Shown here: positions 1-12,847 of the stretch, in pieces
How positions within the stretch are numbered: position 1 is the first letter of the stretch
Layout: every line of letters starts with the position of its first letter
Assembly (NCBI GenBank): GCA_023105745.1
Contig: JALGQZ010000001.1
Span: 42,618,082-42,682,081, forward strand
DNA: 64,000 bases
From: Austropuccinia psidii
Lineage: Eukaryota; Basidiomycota; Pucciniomycetes; Pucciniales; Sphaerophragmiaceae
Direction of reading: 5' to 3'
Position numbers and translations under genes: made by a program
Notes under the pieces: generated by a model
What the model saw: the letters and a program-made list of their open reading frames with translations, nothing else
What the model was told of the DNA's origin: nothing
The model's database searches: none

Positions 1-830
1 ATAATGAGATAATATGGTTTGATCATGACATAATCATCACTAAACCTTAAAATACTGATCATTTCCAGTTGATACCATCAGTACACATCTACTAGAATTC
101 TACTAGACTCTAGAAGAGAGTTATTTACTATAAATAGATCTCTTTTTACTCTATCTTTCCCTCAGACGCATCAAAACATTAAAACAATTAAACCAAAGGT
201 AAAAATCTTTATTCTATATATATAGCTCTTTTATATTAGTATATACCAAAGATAATCTTTATAATAATCATCATTTTTGATGTGATTAATTCAATTGTTC
301 TTCTGTTTTGTTATAATTCTCTTAAGAATCTCAAATCCACCTAAAATCAAGAAAATTTGGAATTTCTCTTATTTTTTATTGTAAATACAATTTAAATAAG
401 TTTTATTTATATTATTTGGCATAAAGGTATTCAATATTATTATACTAAGTGTTAAAATCTTCTGTTTATTATTGCTTTAATAATTCTTTAATCAATATAA
501 ATAGTATTTATATTAATTTATAACTTTAATATTAGTAATATTATTTTTATTAATTGTTTTTTATCAATAAGAAACAATTTTTACACCTTTATTATTTTTT
601 GGTAATAATAATAAAGTGCTTCTCAATATACTAAATATTATATATTAATATATTTATTTATTATATTACTTTATTTATTCAATAATATAATTATTTTTAC
701 ACCTTAATTATAATAATTCTTTATTATTATAATTATTTTTATCTTATTTACTTTATTTATAAGGACATTCAGAGTACAATCAGTAAAATATTAGTAACTT
801 TTACTTATTGTTTCATAGTCAAACCTCACA
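1..830 (+). repeat. 3' part of a Gypsy-B family LTR, cut by the window start
   Basis: This stretch aligns by eye, with many substitutions, to 54475-55354, the right part of the Gypsy-B 5' LTR. Shared landmarks are the opening ATAATGAGATAATATGG, the TATA-like TATAAATAG at 129-137, the perfect hairpin at 706-734 and the end TTGTTTCATAGTCAA followed by a terminal CA. No primer-binding site follows the end at 830, unlike the Gypsy-B copy, so this is a 3' LTR or a solo LTR rather than a 5' LTR. Its left part lies outside the window. Confidence 0.8.
129..137 (+). promoter_or_regulatory. TATA-like box of the Gypsy-B LTR
   Basis: The sequence TATAAATAG is kept in this copy and at 54603-54611 although the surroundings have diverged. 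In both copies it is followed by a pyrimidine-rich stretch and a CTCAGACGC motif, as expected for an LTR core promoter. Inference from conservation only. Confidence 0.5.
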
Positions 831-986
831 AAAAATATGCGCTTCTAATAATTCTTGATTCATTTTTATCTGTAGAGCTCTGCAATCTTTTTTAGAGGTG
901 TTTTTTTTTGAATATATCTTTGATAAATATTTATGAAACACCCTTATTACTAAGATTTGGATCTTCTTCTAGATATAGTCGATTAT

Positions 987-2474
987 TCTCAACCTGTGGC
1001 TCCAAACGCATCACCAGAATGACATATACAGACCATAGATAATGGTTTAACAGGTGATAAAAACATTTAATACCACTAAAATTATAAGGAGAGAAATCCC
1101 TCAATTAATAATATACCATTATTATGCAAATTTGATAAGAACCAGAAAAGATATAACCACTTTCAGCTTGGATTAACACCAAATAAGCAAAACCCTTATT
1201 TTCACCTCTCATCTAGCTTATGAATATTTAATTCAAGATCCACAAAAATATTATAATCATGGAAGCTCTGAATGAGAAATATCTGGTGGTGTAGCTCATT
1301 TGTCAGTAGCATCCCTACTTGAAGAAATACCATATTCATACCTTCAACCCAAAGAAAACCCCTTAAACATCTAAGAGGACTTGTACAAAACTGTCAAAAA
1401 GTACAAATAAATTGATGATATGAGGAAGATCTTTTCATTTGAAGAGTTAGGATAGGTCAATCTCTATAATTGGCTAAGAGATCTTTTTTTAAAGGTTTTA
1501 TAGAAAAATATAGAATCTCTGAAAATAGTAATTTAAAGAAAACCTTGTATTTTTGCCAAATGTTCATACAGATTTATGAAAAAGTATATCAAATCTTATA
1601 TCTCATGAAGCCCTGAAATCTTTTAAAATTTAAAATCTGATATTCTATCAAATTACAGAGATATCTGGCTTGAAATGTTTTAAAGCCACATATGTATGTA
1701 CAAAGATACATCAAAAAACCTCAAACCCTTATAACTTCTGCCATTTTTGACGAGGGTAAAAATGAGGCATAGCAAAAGAAATCTAATGAAGAACTTTGAT
1801 TTTTGATATCAAAAATATTGACTGGGATATCTTAATTTAAACTTTCTGATAAATACTGATATGCACACAATCTGTACCATCTGGTGCTGGTTTTATACCT
1901 GAAATAATGGTATTTTAAAGCTTAAACACTCTCAAAATGATGAATATTAGTCATTAAAACAGTTTTTATTCATAATGAAAGCTCTGAAATGGCCTTTGAA
2001 GATTTTTTCACACTTAATTGATACAAAATGCTTATTTGTGGTCCCAAAGCCACAATTCTGACTACTTATCTCAGAATTAATGTCATAGAACCACAATTTA
2101 GCCTCCAGGGTAAATATGTTTACTTTGTAAATGTGTGGAGAGCTGAACCACCCCTCAAGGTCCCCAAAAGGAAGAAAAGCAGGCCTTTCCTCACTGTAAA
2201 AGGACCTCATCATTCATTCTTAGTACTCTTACATGGTAAAACTGTCTTATAATAGTATTAAACTGAGAATGAAATTGATATAATCCCAATTTATAATTTA
2301 TTTAGTAGATTTGATTTTTGATTTATATTTCAATACTCGTATAAGGTTTTTCCATGATTCAATAATAGCTATTTTACAATATTATAATCCTTTTATGATT
2401 TTTTTACCATGTCACAGTCATAGTACTAGCATGTATTTACTCTTTTTAAGTTACCTCATAGACTCACCCTGGAA
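987..2474 (+). repeat. old, degraded solo LTR of the Gypsy-A family
   Basis: The left end reads TCTCAACCTGTGGCTC against TGTCAGCCTGTGACTC of the intact Gypsy-A LTR. The right end reads CATAGACTCACCCTGG against CATAGACTCAGCCTGACA. Between them collinear blocks can be recognised: TTTTCACCTCTCATCT near 1200, a block like the rich stem region near 2030-2060, the GGCCTTTCCTCA block near 2190 and the GTCACAGTCATAGT block near 2415. The length (about 1488 bp) matches the 1439-bp family LTR. The flanks ATTAT and ATTAA agree at four of five bases, so the target duplication is uncertain. No coding sequence remains. Confidence 0.75.
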
Positions 2475-5400
2475 TTAATTCTTAAACACTTTCTCTTTGA
2501 GTCCTTATAGATATATTTATGCATAATGAGATTATTTAAAAGAAGGAGAGTCTTTTACTTGAGCTCTATATGCTGCACAGTTCAATTTAATTTTTATCTT
2601 ATAGGATTAATGTGGATAAATTGAATATTAACTTGATTGATCTGTAGGCTAACTGAATATAATTATCTATGAGATCTATTGAAGCTTAAAAACAAAGAAG
2701 AATATTTACCAATTTAGCTCTATATAAAATTTGTCTCAATTATATTCTATTTCACCTTTTTTTTCTATTGACCATTCAGATATATTTTCCCTAATCCTTA
2801 TACTCTATTCAATTTCTCACACTTAAATTTCCTTTCTTTCAATTAATCTCAAATTTTCATACACAGATTAATATAGAGATATTTTATCAATGATATCAGC
2901 TTTCAAAAGAAAATTATTTCTTTTCATATGCATAATATGAAAAATTCTGATTCATCTTGCTTTGAGCTCATGGGAATGAATCTTGATTTTCTAATTTTCA
3001 AACTTTCAATAATGGCTCCCTTTTAGATAGAGTTGAATATGAAGATAACATAAATAATACTATAGCTAAAATAAAATTTTAAGAAAAACGAGTTTTCACT
3101 ATAAGATTTATTATATAAAAGGAGGGTTATATAATTTATTGAAACAATAATAACCTTGATATTTATGATATAGGAGGAAATTGAGAAATTGGTCACTTTT
3201 AAGTCTGTATTTTTAATTGAATTAAGCATTAAAAATATTTATATTGAATTTTCTAAATTCATTACAATTAATTTATTACAAATACCAAATTCCAAATTGA
3301 TAATAATGACATGTATTTCAAGATAGTACAAAATACCATATGTAAAATTGTGAGAGGAATTCTACTGTCGATCTATAATTAAGGCTTGCATATATTGTAG
3401 ATTAGATGAATATATTTAACACTAATAATTGCTGGAGATTCTGGGTATATGCATTCTTTACTATCTTATACATAAAAATGGTTTCTCCATTAGAATTATT
3501 TTGATTTTCATAATAGAGGCTTATTTATCATTTGATAGTCCTATCAGCTTCAGCTAACACATTATTAATGTATCCATTCAGATATCGCCCCATAATGGTA
3601 AGCAAATCTCTATTTTTATAATGATCTTGTTAACAATTCAATTTTCAGAGCTTTAAACCCTTGATATAACCCTTACAGATCTACTATACTGGTCCATTTT
3701 TAAGTAATTATTCAGATTTTTTTGAAATTAAGCCTTGGAATAACTATTTTTAATTAGTTTTTTGAGTATACAATAGCAATCTCAAAATAAAAAGGTCTAA
3801 TAGGAGAAAAAAAATCAAAATTACATTTTCTCTTATACAATGGAGCTATTTTGAATAAAATTGAGAAAATTCCATTTTGTTGAAAAACACTCTCATATTG
3901 GTTTCAAATTAAAACATAAAGTAGCATTAATGGATTTAAAATGAGGTATAAAGAACCTTATTTTCACTATATTTCTTATAATAAGGGAATATTATGCAAT
4001 TTATTCATAGTCATTTCCAAGGATTCAAATAAATGCTGCAATAAGGCGAAAAATTGTTAAATTATTATGTGATAAGATCAGAAACTTCAATTATTTTTGA
4101 ATTTTAAGGAAATGAATTTTTCAATGTCTATCTTAAATCTTATTCTAGATAGCAAATATTTCTCAATTATAGAATACCCTTTTTTGGCATATTTCCCCCA
4201 AACATTGGGATATTATCAAAAAATGAATATTGACTCTTTATTCAACCTTTTATATCAATAGCTCTAGTCAATTATAATTAATATTTAAGTAAAATATGTT
4301 CATTATTCTCAATTTCATTTATCCGATACCTAACCTAGATCTTAATAATCTCTTTCTTTCTAATAATCTCCTTTCCATATGAAATAATCGATAATAACAC
4401 AATACAAGCTGTCTATTATATAGGTATTATTATGATTTTATTTCAATTTCTTGAAGGAATACTATCATTTTAAATTATTCTTCTTGGCTCTAAGAGACTT
4501 ATTTTTATAAATACTAGAATTCCTATTTCTTTTTCTGGCTTTTATATAGCATAATCCTACTGTATCATTTGCTTCAAGTAACTATATATAAAGTATCAAT
4601 TTTCAAATTATACTTGGTTTTTTTCTAACCATTATTAAATATATATCTAAGTTGATCCTATATTCATATATAGAGTTTATTTTGAAGATTACCCATCAAT
4701 TTTAGAAGTCACATATCTTTTATTCCTAGAACTATGATTCAAGAATTTATAATGCTTATTTTCAAGGAAGCTCATATTTCAATAATGGAAAACTAGTATA
4801 CTTAGATATAGTTTATTATAGTCAATCCTTGAAATATACCCTCACACAGCTATGAAAGGTATCAAACTTCCTATCTAGGCTCATAAGCTATTTATTTCAT
4901 TCAGACTTTGATCTGATAATATTCTTTATTCTAATTTTTAGTCTGAACACTGTTAGTATTTTTTTAAAAAAAAAACATATTTAAATTGATTTATTTTTAA
5001 AGTTCATATAATTGAGCGGAATATCCCTAGATAGATTGTGAATATTTTTTTCAAAGCTTCTACCTTTCTACAAAAGAAGCTTGATATTTTTCATTAAGAT
5101 ATTTTCAATGGAGTTGATAATTTGATGTAAGATTTTGGTGATTTAATATGATTTATTTGCATGAATTTGAGATTTTTTCACCATTTGAATCAGTTTATTT
5201 TCAGGTTTTGTGAGAGATGCCTCAGTTTTTAGAGCTTCTCAAGAGTTTTTTGTTTTGAAATTAGAATTAAAATTCTGCCATGTCTGGCCTGGAAATAAAA
5301 ATACACCAAATAGATTCCACTTATGGGATGCATATATTAATTTTATCATTAATAGGATATGTTTCATTTCTAAGGAGAAGAATGTTTCAGCTTGAAGTGA

Positions 5401-5904
5401 AATTATGAGATCCCAATATTTACCTTAATAATTCTACAACTTATGATTTTGACAAAAAGCTATGACTTCCTTAGTCGTGTATTTTGAGATTTAAGGTGAA
5501 TGTGTCCCCCTTAATTACTCAAATAGCTACTTTTTATTAAAAAGAAAAAGTTACAAATTCCATAAGTAAAAAGCTATTTTATAAGTTTTTTTCCAGCCTT
5601 CACGTTTGGTCACAATGCTCACACTGAAAGTTTTTTCAAACCAGAAACTCTCAAAAATTTGACAAAGCTTCAGAAGTACATAAAGATAATTAAGAATATA
5701 AAATTGGAACTTGGTACAAAAACACCTAAAGCAACTCTCATGAATTCACAAGAAGCTAATTTGAGTCTAAACATCTTCTTTTCAAACTCTCAAACCTTAA
5801 TTGCATAAGTATGTCACTATGAAATGTAAGTAATATATATATATATATATTAATTTAAATGATTGAATTTAATATATCATTGAAAGGCCAAATCTCTGGT
5901 AATT
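2475..5904. other. AT-rich DNA with no recognisable gene
   Basis: Stops are dense in all frames; the longest open frames are under 70 codons and show no familiar motif. A GGGATATTATC block near 4196 recalls a motif inside the Gypsy-A LTR, but I could not extend it into a convincing copy. The stretch probably consists of relic repeats too old to read by eye. Confidence 0.6.
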
Positions 5905-7295
5905 TGTCACAGGGGCTCTTGGGATCAACAAGAGTGGCCTGGCACTCATGAATAAGGGAGCTCACTTTGAGGACTCCAAAATATTAAAGAAATAAGAAAG
6001 AGTATATTTTTTTAATAAGAATAATGAAAGTACAAAAATTAGATTCAGAATAAGAAAGAAACCCAAATGGCCAAAGAGAAAGAAAAGTAAGTCCTTCATT
6101 CACTTTTTCAACCTTTCATAAATAACAATGAAATTATTAAAGGATATGGCCACCAATATCCACTGACAGGAAAGAAAAGAGGTGTAAATGACTGACTTAA
6201 TAATATCAGTATTCACTATCAATATAAAATAAAATAAAATATAAAATAAATCCTAGTAGATTGATTAACTGGGGGGAAATCCTGCAGGGTTTAAAGAGAG
6301 GCTTATATATATGACAATTTGAGATCTTGAATCCTTCAGGCTGAAAACTAGTCTGTATTGAATCCTTCAAGTTGTATTTATCTCTCTGGGAAATTTAAAC
6401 CTTACAAAATTGCAAAATGAAATGGGTTTAATGATTTTCCCAGGGTCTATTTTTGGAATACCGGCCTCTATGGAAAAATACTGTATTGAATTAATGTTGT
6501 TTCCAAAGTGGATTGATGGATCATTGGAACTTTCTCTTGAATATCCCTTGAGATGAACACTAAAAGTATACCCTTGGGGGAATACTACTTGATCGAACAG
6601 AATAAACACCTGATGATATAGGTTATTGGTATTGAACAAAACACTGAGCTTGAGCCTTGAGTAATCCTCCTGAAGTATTATGCCATAAGGGCTGAAAAGT
6701 TAATTTCAAATTTGAATTATGACCCCTTGATTTGGTCACCATTTGATTTCTGGTGAAAAAATATGCATGATGGTGTATAACACCATTCATGGCACTTCTA
6801 GTTCTTGATAGGAAAAGGCAGCCAAAAGGCTTCTGGAGGATGGCCTTGACAAGAATTGGAAAAATGTGGGTTTTATTTCTTCAGAGGCTTTCTGGGTTCT
6901 TTGGCTAAAACAAGCCTGTACAGGGTTAAAACTTTATTTGTGAAAAAAAAATTCAAATATAGCAATAAATCCCCAAATTGCCTAATATGGCAATTTGTTT
7001 GGGAATATTTCCCATATTTCATGGGAAATTGGCATATTGTAGCAAAATTTGTAAAACTGTATTTAAAGCTTAAAAAGCATAATACATCCTTTTGGGCTGA
7101 AATTTTCCTGTTGAGTGGGAAATTCCCAAAAGTGGCAAAGACTGGCCTGATGAGCAAATGGCATTAAAAGGCCAAAAACTTAAAAATGGCCGATTTGACT
7201 AGAAAATGATGGATATGGCCAAATTTCTACAAATTTAGTATGGCATTGATATATCATAAAATGGTTCAAGAGGGTGATTTCCCATGTTTTTGACA
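5905..7295 (-). repeat. solo LTR of the Gypsy-C family with target duplication TAATT
   Basis: On the plus strand it starts TGTCACAGGGGCTCTTGG and ends TTTTTGACA. It is collinear with the LTR at 59776-61432: the GAGTGGCCTGGCACTCA block, the CACCAATATCCACTGACAGG block near 6150, TTAACTGGGG near 6265 and a GGTGTATAACACCAT block near 6773. The five bases before it (5900-5904) and after it (7296-7300) are both TAATT. This direct repeat marks a complete insertion that later lost its internal region by LTR-LTR recombination. The minus orientation follows from the pol of the 60-64 kb copy. Short open frames at 6856-7167 on both strands are chance products of this LTR. Confidence 0.88.
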
Positions 7296-8300
7296 TAATT
7301 CCTCTATCACCTCAAGCTCCAAGCCATCATTTGGAAGAATTTTTGCAATATTATGTAGTCCTAATTGTTTTCAAAAATTCTAAATATATCTCTACCTAAG
7401 TAGTTTATACAATTTTTTGTGGTAAGCCTTGAGAAAAATTGGATTAAGATTATACAAAAATGATTATTATTATTGATATTCTGTTACTTTAGTATATATT
7501 TTATCAAAGAAGATGGTATTAAGAAAGGGGGATTAATATTATCCAATAAATTCTTTTCATGGAATCACCGTCTATATTTTATTGTGAGAATATTCGAATG
7601 TCTTGTTTCACCCAATTGGAAATCAATAGGATCCTTTAAGAAAAACTAAAAAAATGAAATATGAGATATAATATGAGTCAAATTACTTCCTATTATTTGA
7701 AGGGGATAAAGGAATAAGCTTTACTTCAAAATAGATATTTATTGTAATTATGTAATTTTAAGATACTTTATTTCTAAATTTTTGACTCTATAGTATGGGG
7801 ATAATTTCCTCCGTTTTTGAAAACAAGACTTCTAGAGTTTTATATGCAGTTCTCTATGGACTTCCTAAATAAAGATTCTTTATCAAAAGAATTAATTTTA
7901 CATTTTTATTGAAACGTTTAATGTGGTACAATTTGAATATTGTGAGAATATTCTGATCCTTTGAAGATAATTTCATTTCTATTGATCCATTAACCTGAAT
8001 AGAAATTGATTTATTTATGAGAAATTGTTCTCATTTTATATCTTCACAGGATATTTATCCTCAATCAATATCTTAAAGACTATGTGATAAATTTCTTGAA
8101 CTTATATCACACAGCTAAAGAGGATAAAAAAACCAATATATGATCATCTTCATACATTTTTTGTTATCAGATTTTGGATTTGAATTTCAAGCTTTAACAA
8201 AGTAGACATATCAAATATTTTTTTAAAATTATCTTGTGGAGCTTCAATTATTCCCCTCGTAGCTCAGGTACAGATATGCTTACTACATGACTTGAGATTT
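7296..8300. other. AT-rich spacer, nothing recognised
   Basis: There is no open frame of note, no repeat end and no RNA gene that I can see. It lies between the solo LTRs of families C and B. Confidence 0.6.
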
Positions 8301-10102
8301 TGTAAGATTTGACAATGAAACAATAAGTAAAAAATTTTAATATTTTCCTTATTTTACTCTTAATTTCTCAATAGAAATGAATAGGAAGATTAAGAATAAC
8401 CATAATGATAAGATATTATTGTAATTATGGCACCAAATATTCATATCATTCAAAAAGAATAAAATAATAAAATAAAATGAATATATAAATATTTAATGAA
8501 TTAATAAATTTATGGAAATTTATTATTTTTACAAAAAAATAATTAATGTATGATAAATTTTCATTTAAGAATAAATGCAATTTATAACAATAATATTACT
8601 AGTATTAATGTAATATATTAATATAAATACTATTTATATTAATAAAAGAATCATTAATTAATGATAATTAAGAGAAATATTATAATAAGAGAAAATAACC
8701 TTCCTTTAGCTCTTAATATGATAATTTTTCTTAATTGTATTCCTAATAATGTAATGACAAATTACTTAAAATTTATTTATAATAAAGAAAAGAGATGAAT
8801 ACAATTCTACTATTTTTGTATGGATTTAGACAAATTAAAAGAATTTAACAAATAATAATACTATATTGATGTTATCAAGTAAAATAAAGTGATTAATAGA
8901 AGTTAAGGCTTTGGTATTTTATAATATAAGTTTTATATATAAAAGGAATAAAGTGTGTTACCTTTTTTTAACATTTTATTAAATTTGATGTGCCTGAGGT
9001 GGAAACAGAGGAATAAGGGGTCTTTATATAGTGAAGATCCTTCCTTCTAGTAGACCTTTACTGATTTTATCCACTTTAATTGGGCAATATTATATATTTT
9101 GGTGAGTATTACATAATTATTAAATCTTTTTATCTCATTATTATTCCATATTTTATAATTATCACTGTAGCTCTCATTTTCTGACATCATAAGCTTGGAA
9201 TATGAATTAATTTTGTGGATAAAGGTATTTTGAATCATAAAATACCAATATCCACCAGTTTTATATCTTATTCAACTATTAAACTTAAAATAAGAGTACA
9301 GTTAAAGATCAAAAATGATCACTTTCAAGCCTTAGATTTAATCTTAAATATCTTTTATGTTTTTCAGGAAAATTACAATCAAAGAGAAAAATCTAATAGA
9401 TTTTCATATCCTTACTAAGGTTCCAAGAGGATTTCATTACATCATAAAAACTCTATTCTTGATGATTTTTCTTGTAATTCATCTTTTCTGTTGAAATTCA
9501 CTATTTTAGACTTTAAGCCATGATTTCATAGTATTATACCTTCAATATAATGAAAAGACTTACATAATTCTTCACTTATGAGCTAGTAGAATCTGAATAT
9601 CTACTTTTTAAGTTTGGATAACTTTTAAGCTTAAGTGGTCAACTGTTATTGCTATTTTGGCCTTTTTCTCTTTATTATTCTTAAGCTTTTCTGTAGCTTT
9701 CCAAATCAAGATTATAAATTTATTTTTACATTTAATTAATTGTAAATTTTACTTTATATAATTTCTTTATCATTATTATTTTCAAATATATGATGTAAAA
9801 ACCATGAATGTATGGATTGATCATAAAAGTGCATATATCCAGGTATCTAAGTAATTATTGGACTTACATATATGACATAAAAAATTCATATATTTATTTC
9901 TTGATTTTAAAATCAATTGTGTAATTTATTTCACATTTTTATCCATTTTTATCTGAGATAATTAAGAAATTATGCTTTTTATGGCATTTTTACCTATTTT
10001 AATTTTTGTTAAGATTTTGGTTTTAGTTTTTATTATTAAAATAAGTTCTTTAAGATTTTTTGTGTCATTTTTTGATATGTTGGCATATCTTAAACTCCCA
10101 CA
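8301..10102 (-). repeat. solo LTR of the Gypsy-B family with target duplication GATTT
   Basis: Read on the minus strand it begins TGTGGGAGTTTAAGATATG at 10102, against TGTGAACCTTTGAGATATG at 53374. It ends TTGTTTCATTGTCAAATCTTACA at 8301 (compare 55354). Collinear blocks in between include TAGTAGACCTTTACTG near 9050 and ATAAATACTATTTATATT near 8625. The bases 8296-8300 and 10103-10107 are both GATTT, a perfect 5-bp target duplication. The length is 1802 bp against 1981 bp for the 53374 copy. The match also fixes the ends of the family-B LTR independently. Short open frames inside it carry no meaning. Confidence 0.88.
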
Positions 10103-12430
10103 GATTTATTCTCAATGCATATCTTCTAGAGTAATTTTATTTTATTTTATTGAATTATCAATCTAATGTCTGCATGAGTTTTAACCAATTTTCTGAATAA
10201 AAACTTGCTAATTTATACTTATTCTCATAGAAAAAATTAATAATGATTTTCACCTCATATTAATTAAAATTCCTAATTTCTAACAAATAATATCATTGTA
10301 TTTAATATTAATGAAGATTATGATATTAAATAATGCTCTCTTTTATTAAATTTGATATAATTTAATAGCCTTGAGTTTTATTTGAAGATTATATTTATCC
10401 TCAATAGATGAAAAAATTGGATGAACTAGCTCTAAAAAAAATTAAAATATTTTCAATCCTTTTTGAATACAGAAGTCACTTACTTCTGATTGGAAGGCCT
10501 ATCCAGTTCAAATTAATTATCATAATTGAATATTATGATGTTTTCTCAGATTAATCTTCTTTGAAAGAACTAAAGAATATTGTTATTCCAAAACTTTCCA
10601 TTTCCCCTGTTTTTACTTCCACTTGATGTTTATGTATTTTTTCTAAAAAAAATAGAACATACATTTATTTGCATTGTATGATATTTCATGATCTACCAAA
10701 AGTAAGAAAAAATATTATCAATCAATTTTTCAACATTGATATCAATTATATATATTAAAGAATATATTCAAACTAAAATTACTGATTCACAAAAGAAGTG
10801 AGAATTCAAAGGCTGAAGAGGTAGCATACTGAAAATCTATATTCAGGAACAGAAATACTAACCCAATTTTAAAATTTCAGATATATGACCTAGTTAGAAG
10901 CAACTTTATTCATATATGAATACTCCATAAATATTCATTGGTTCCAATTTAATTATACAATTCTACTTTTTGTTTGATTTATATCTTAAAGAAAACATTA
11001 GGAAAAAATATGGAATATGAATTAGTAAATTAAGACACATATATGGTGATTTTTCAGATTAAAAATAATTTTAAAATAGAAAGTCTCTAATCTTTAATAT
11101 AATTGAAAAACAAAAATTCACTCTGATTAATAATAAATCTTAGAATTTGGATGCACATATCTTAGAAACAGGCTACTGATATCCTGAATTAATGGAAAAA
11201 ATGACCTGTCTTTAAGAGGTATAAGATAAAACACCTTAGGAAACCATTTAGATCGAAAGATGTGTCTCTTAAACTAGGAATGGTTTTGTGTTTTCTTTGA
11301 AGGAATTTTTCATTCCCAATTTTTTAGTTGACCCTTATTATTGATATCAATAACGGATAAAAATTTACTTGAACAATAATATTTATTCACATTACCAGAA
11401 TAGGAAATATACTACCACAACTTAAACATCTAAATCTACAAGAAAAAGTAGATCTGTGTATATAGTTTTCGTGGAAATATGAGCAGATTTTATAGGGATT
11501 ATCCATTTGTCTTGGTTGTTCTTGTCCCAAAATTAAGGCTCCCTCAAAATCAAATTTTGGTCGTGGACAATATTTCCATTAATTATGGTGAAAGCTTTAA
11601 GCCTGAAGATAACCCCAAATCTGCAAGAGATATGAATATTGGATATTTCTTTATTGATAAACATTTCTCTTTCCAAGTGAGCTCATATATCACCCAATTA
11701 AAAATTCCATGCCTTCTACAGAGCTAAAGACCAGATCAGGTCCTGATTCTGAAACCAAAAATGAGCTTGAATCAACACTACATAAAAAATTTGAGTTTTT
11801 ATAATTCTTTGACAAATATTAAAAAAAATGGCGATCAATCACCTCTTCTGTCTTCGCCAGAGCTCAAAAATAAATGCCATCAGTGGTGAACATGTTCTTT
11901 GCGTATAGTTTTTAAATCTCATATGGTAATTTTTGATAAAGCTGGCCAAATGAATAGTAAAAAGTGTCCACTTTTTATTTGAGAGAAATCCAAGGCTCCC
12001 ATGCGCTTTAAGTGTCAAAAAATCAGGCCGAGAATCAGTACAACTAAGCGCGGTTTGTCTCGAAAATTTTCTAATCTTGATATACACCTTATCTCCCTTG
12101 TATATGAAAAGGATTACCATGCAAAATTTATTTTTCGATCATGGGTTGAATTTTCTTTTTGTGAGAAATTGCATGACTCGTGGATGGCTCTAAGTTTTTC
12201 AATAAAAAATAGATTCTTTCATTCATAAAATCTTGGTTAATTTTGAGTGTATCTTGAAAAGAAGATCCCCTGCGGAAGATGTCCCACAGCTGATTGCATT
12301 TTTCAATTCCTTTTAGAGATTGAAACCCGCATAAAATTTCAAGTTTGAACATGTACTGCTTGGTCAGAACAGTCCTCACGCCCCTGCCGGATTTGAATTA
12401 TCCATCAGATGTAGAATGCTTTTGGATAAA
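10103..12430. other. unidentified DNA, slightly less AT-rich toward the right
   Basis: From about 11460 the base composition is more balanced. Open frames of 75 to 93 codons occur (11479-11727 plus, 11839-12120 minus, 12128-12379 minus), but they overlap on both strands and match no family I know. This could be a decayed gene or transposon. I see no splice pattern that joins them. Confidence 0.45.
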
Positions 12431-12766
12431 ACTTGTTAGGTGTGCACCATTCAAGCCTAAGAGGTCTGAAATGGTGGAAAAAACCTCACCAAGACATGGC
12501 AGGTGTAAATAGCCTCACCTCGGGGTGGGACCCTGCGGTCACACGAAACGGGTGCAAGGGTAAAGCGGAATGTACGACGAACCTCTGGCGTGCGATCATT
12601 GTCAGCCAAGGACATGATCCATGAAGCAAGGAGCACAAAATGATGCAGGCCTCGAAATGTAGGACCAAAGCGCAAGCGCCGCTGCCGAAACCTTCTGGTC
12701 GGGCTCTAGCCGCCACATCATCATGGGACGGCCTGGACGGCCTACACCTCCACCTGCAAGCAACAA
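12431..12766. other. GC-rich island downstream of tRNA-Trp
   Basis: The DNA is markedly richer in G and C, with many CpG sites, than anything within 10 kb on either side, and the change is abrupt. Open frames of 63 to 115 codons on both strands appear only because stop codons are rare in GC-rich DNA; none has a recognisable motif. A similar island flanks the tRNA-Leu gene at 48840-49140. Confidence 0.55.
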
Positions 12767-12847
12767 TGACCCCGACGTGACTTGAACACGGAACCTTTCG
12801 ATACAACCAAACTGGAGTCGAACGCGCTACCATTGCGCCACAGAGTC
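12767..12847 (-). tRNA. tRNA-Trp (anticodon CCA) with a 9-nt intron
   Basis: On the minus strand the acceptor GACTCTG pairs with CGGGGTC, allowing two G:T pairs, and an A discriminator follows (12767). The D stem is GCGC/GCGC. The anticodon stem TTCGA/TCGAA closes perfectly only if nine bases, TTTGGTTGT (plus 12803-12811), are removed just after position 37, the canonical place for nuclear tRNA introns. The loop then becomes CTCCAGA with anticodon CCA at plus 12813-12815. The T loop TTCAAGT is standard, and the T stem has one mismatch in its outermost pair. The A box fits TGGCGCAATGG; the B box TGTTCAAGTCA is slightly off consensus. No TTTT terminator lies just downstream on the minus strand, so I am less sure that it is active. 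Confidence 0.88.

Noticed and set aside
3400..4900. Possible Gypsy-A LTR relic around GGGATATTATC at 4196
   Set aside because: I could not find the expected LTR ends or collinear blocks at the right distances.
6856..7167. 103-codon plus and 94-codon minus frames
   Set aside because: Both lie inside the old Gypsy-C solo LTR and have no coding counterpart in the better-kept copy.
12457..12833. Minus-strand open frames of 72 and 115 codons
   Set aside because: They overlap each other and the tRNA-Trp gene, lie in a GC-rich island where stops are rare and have no motif.
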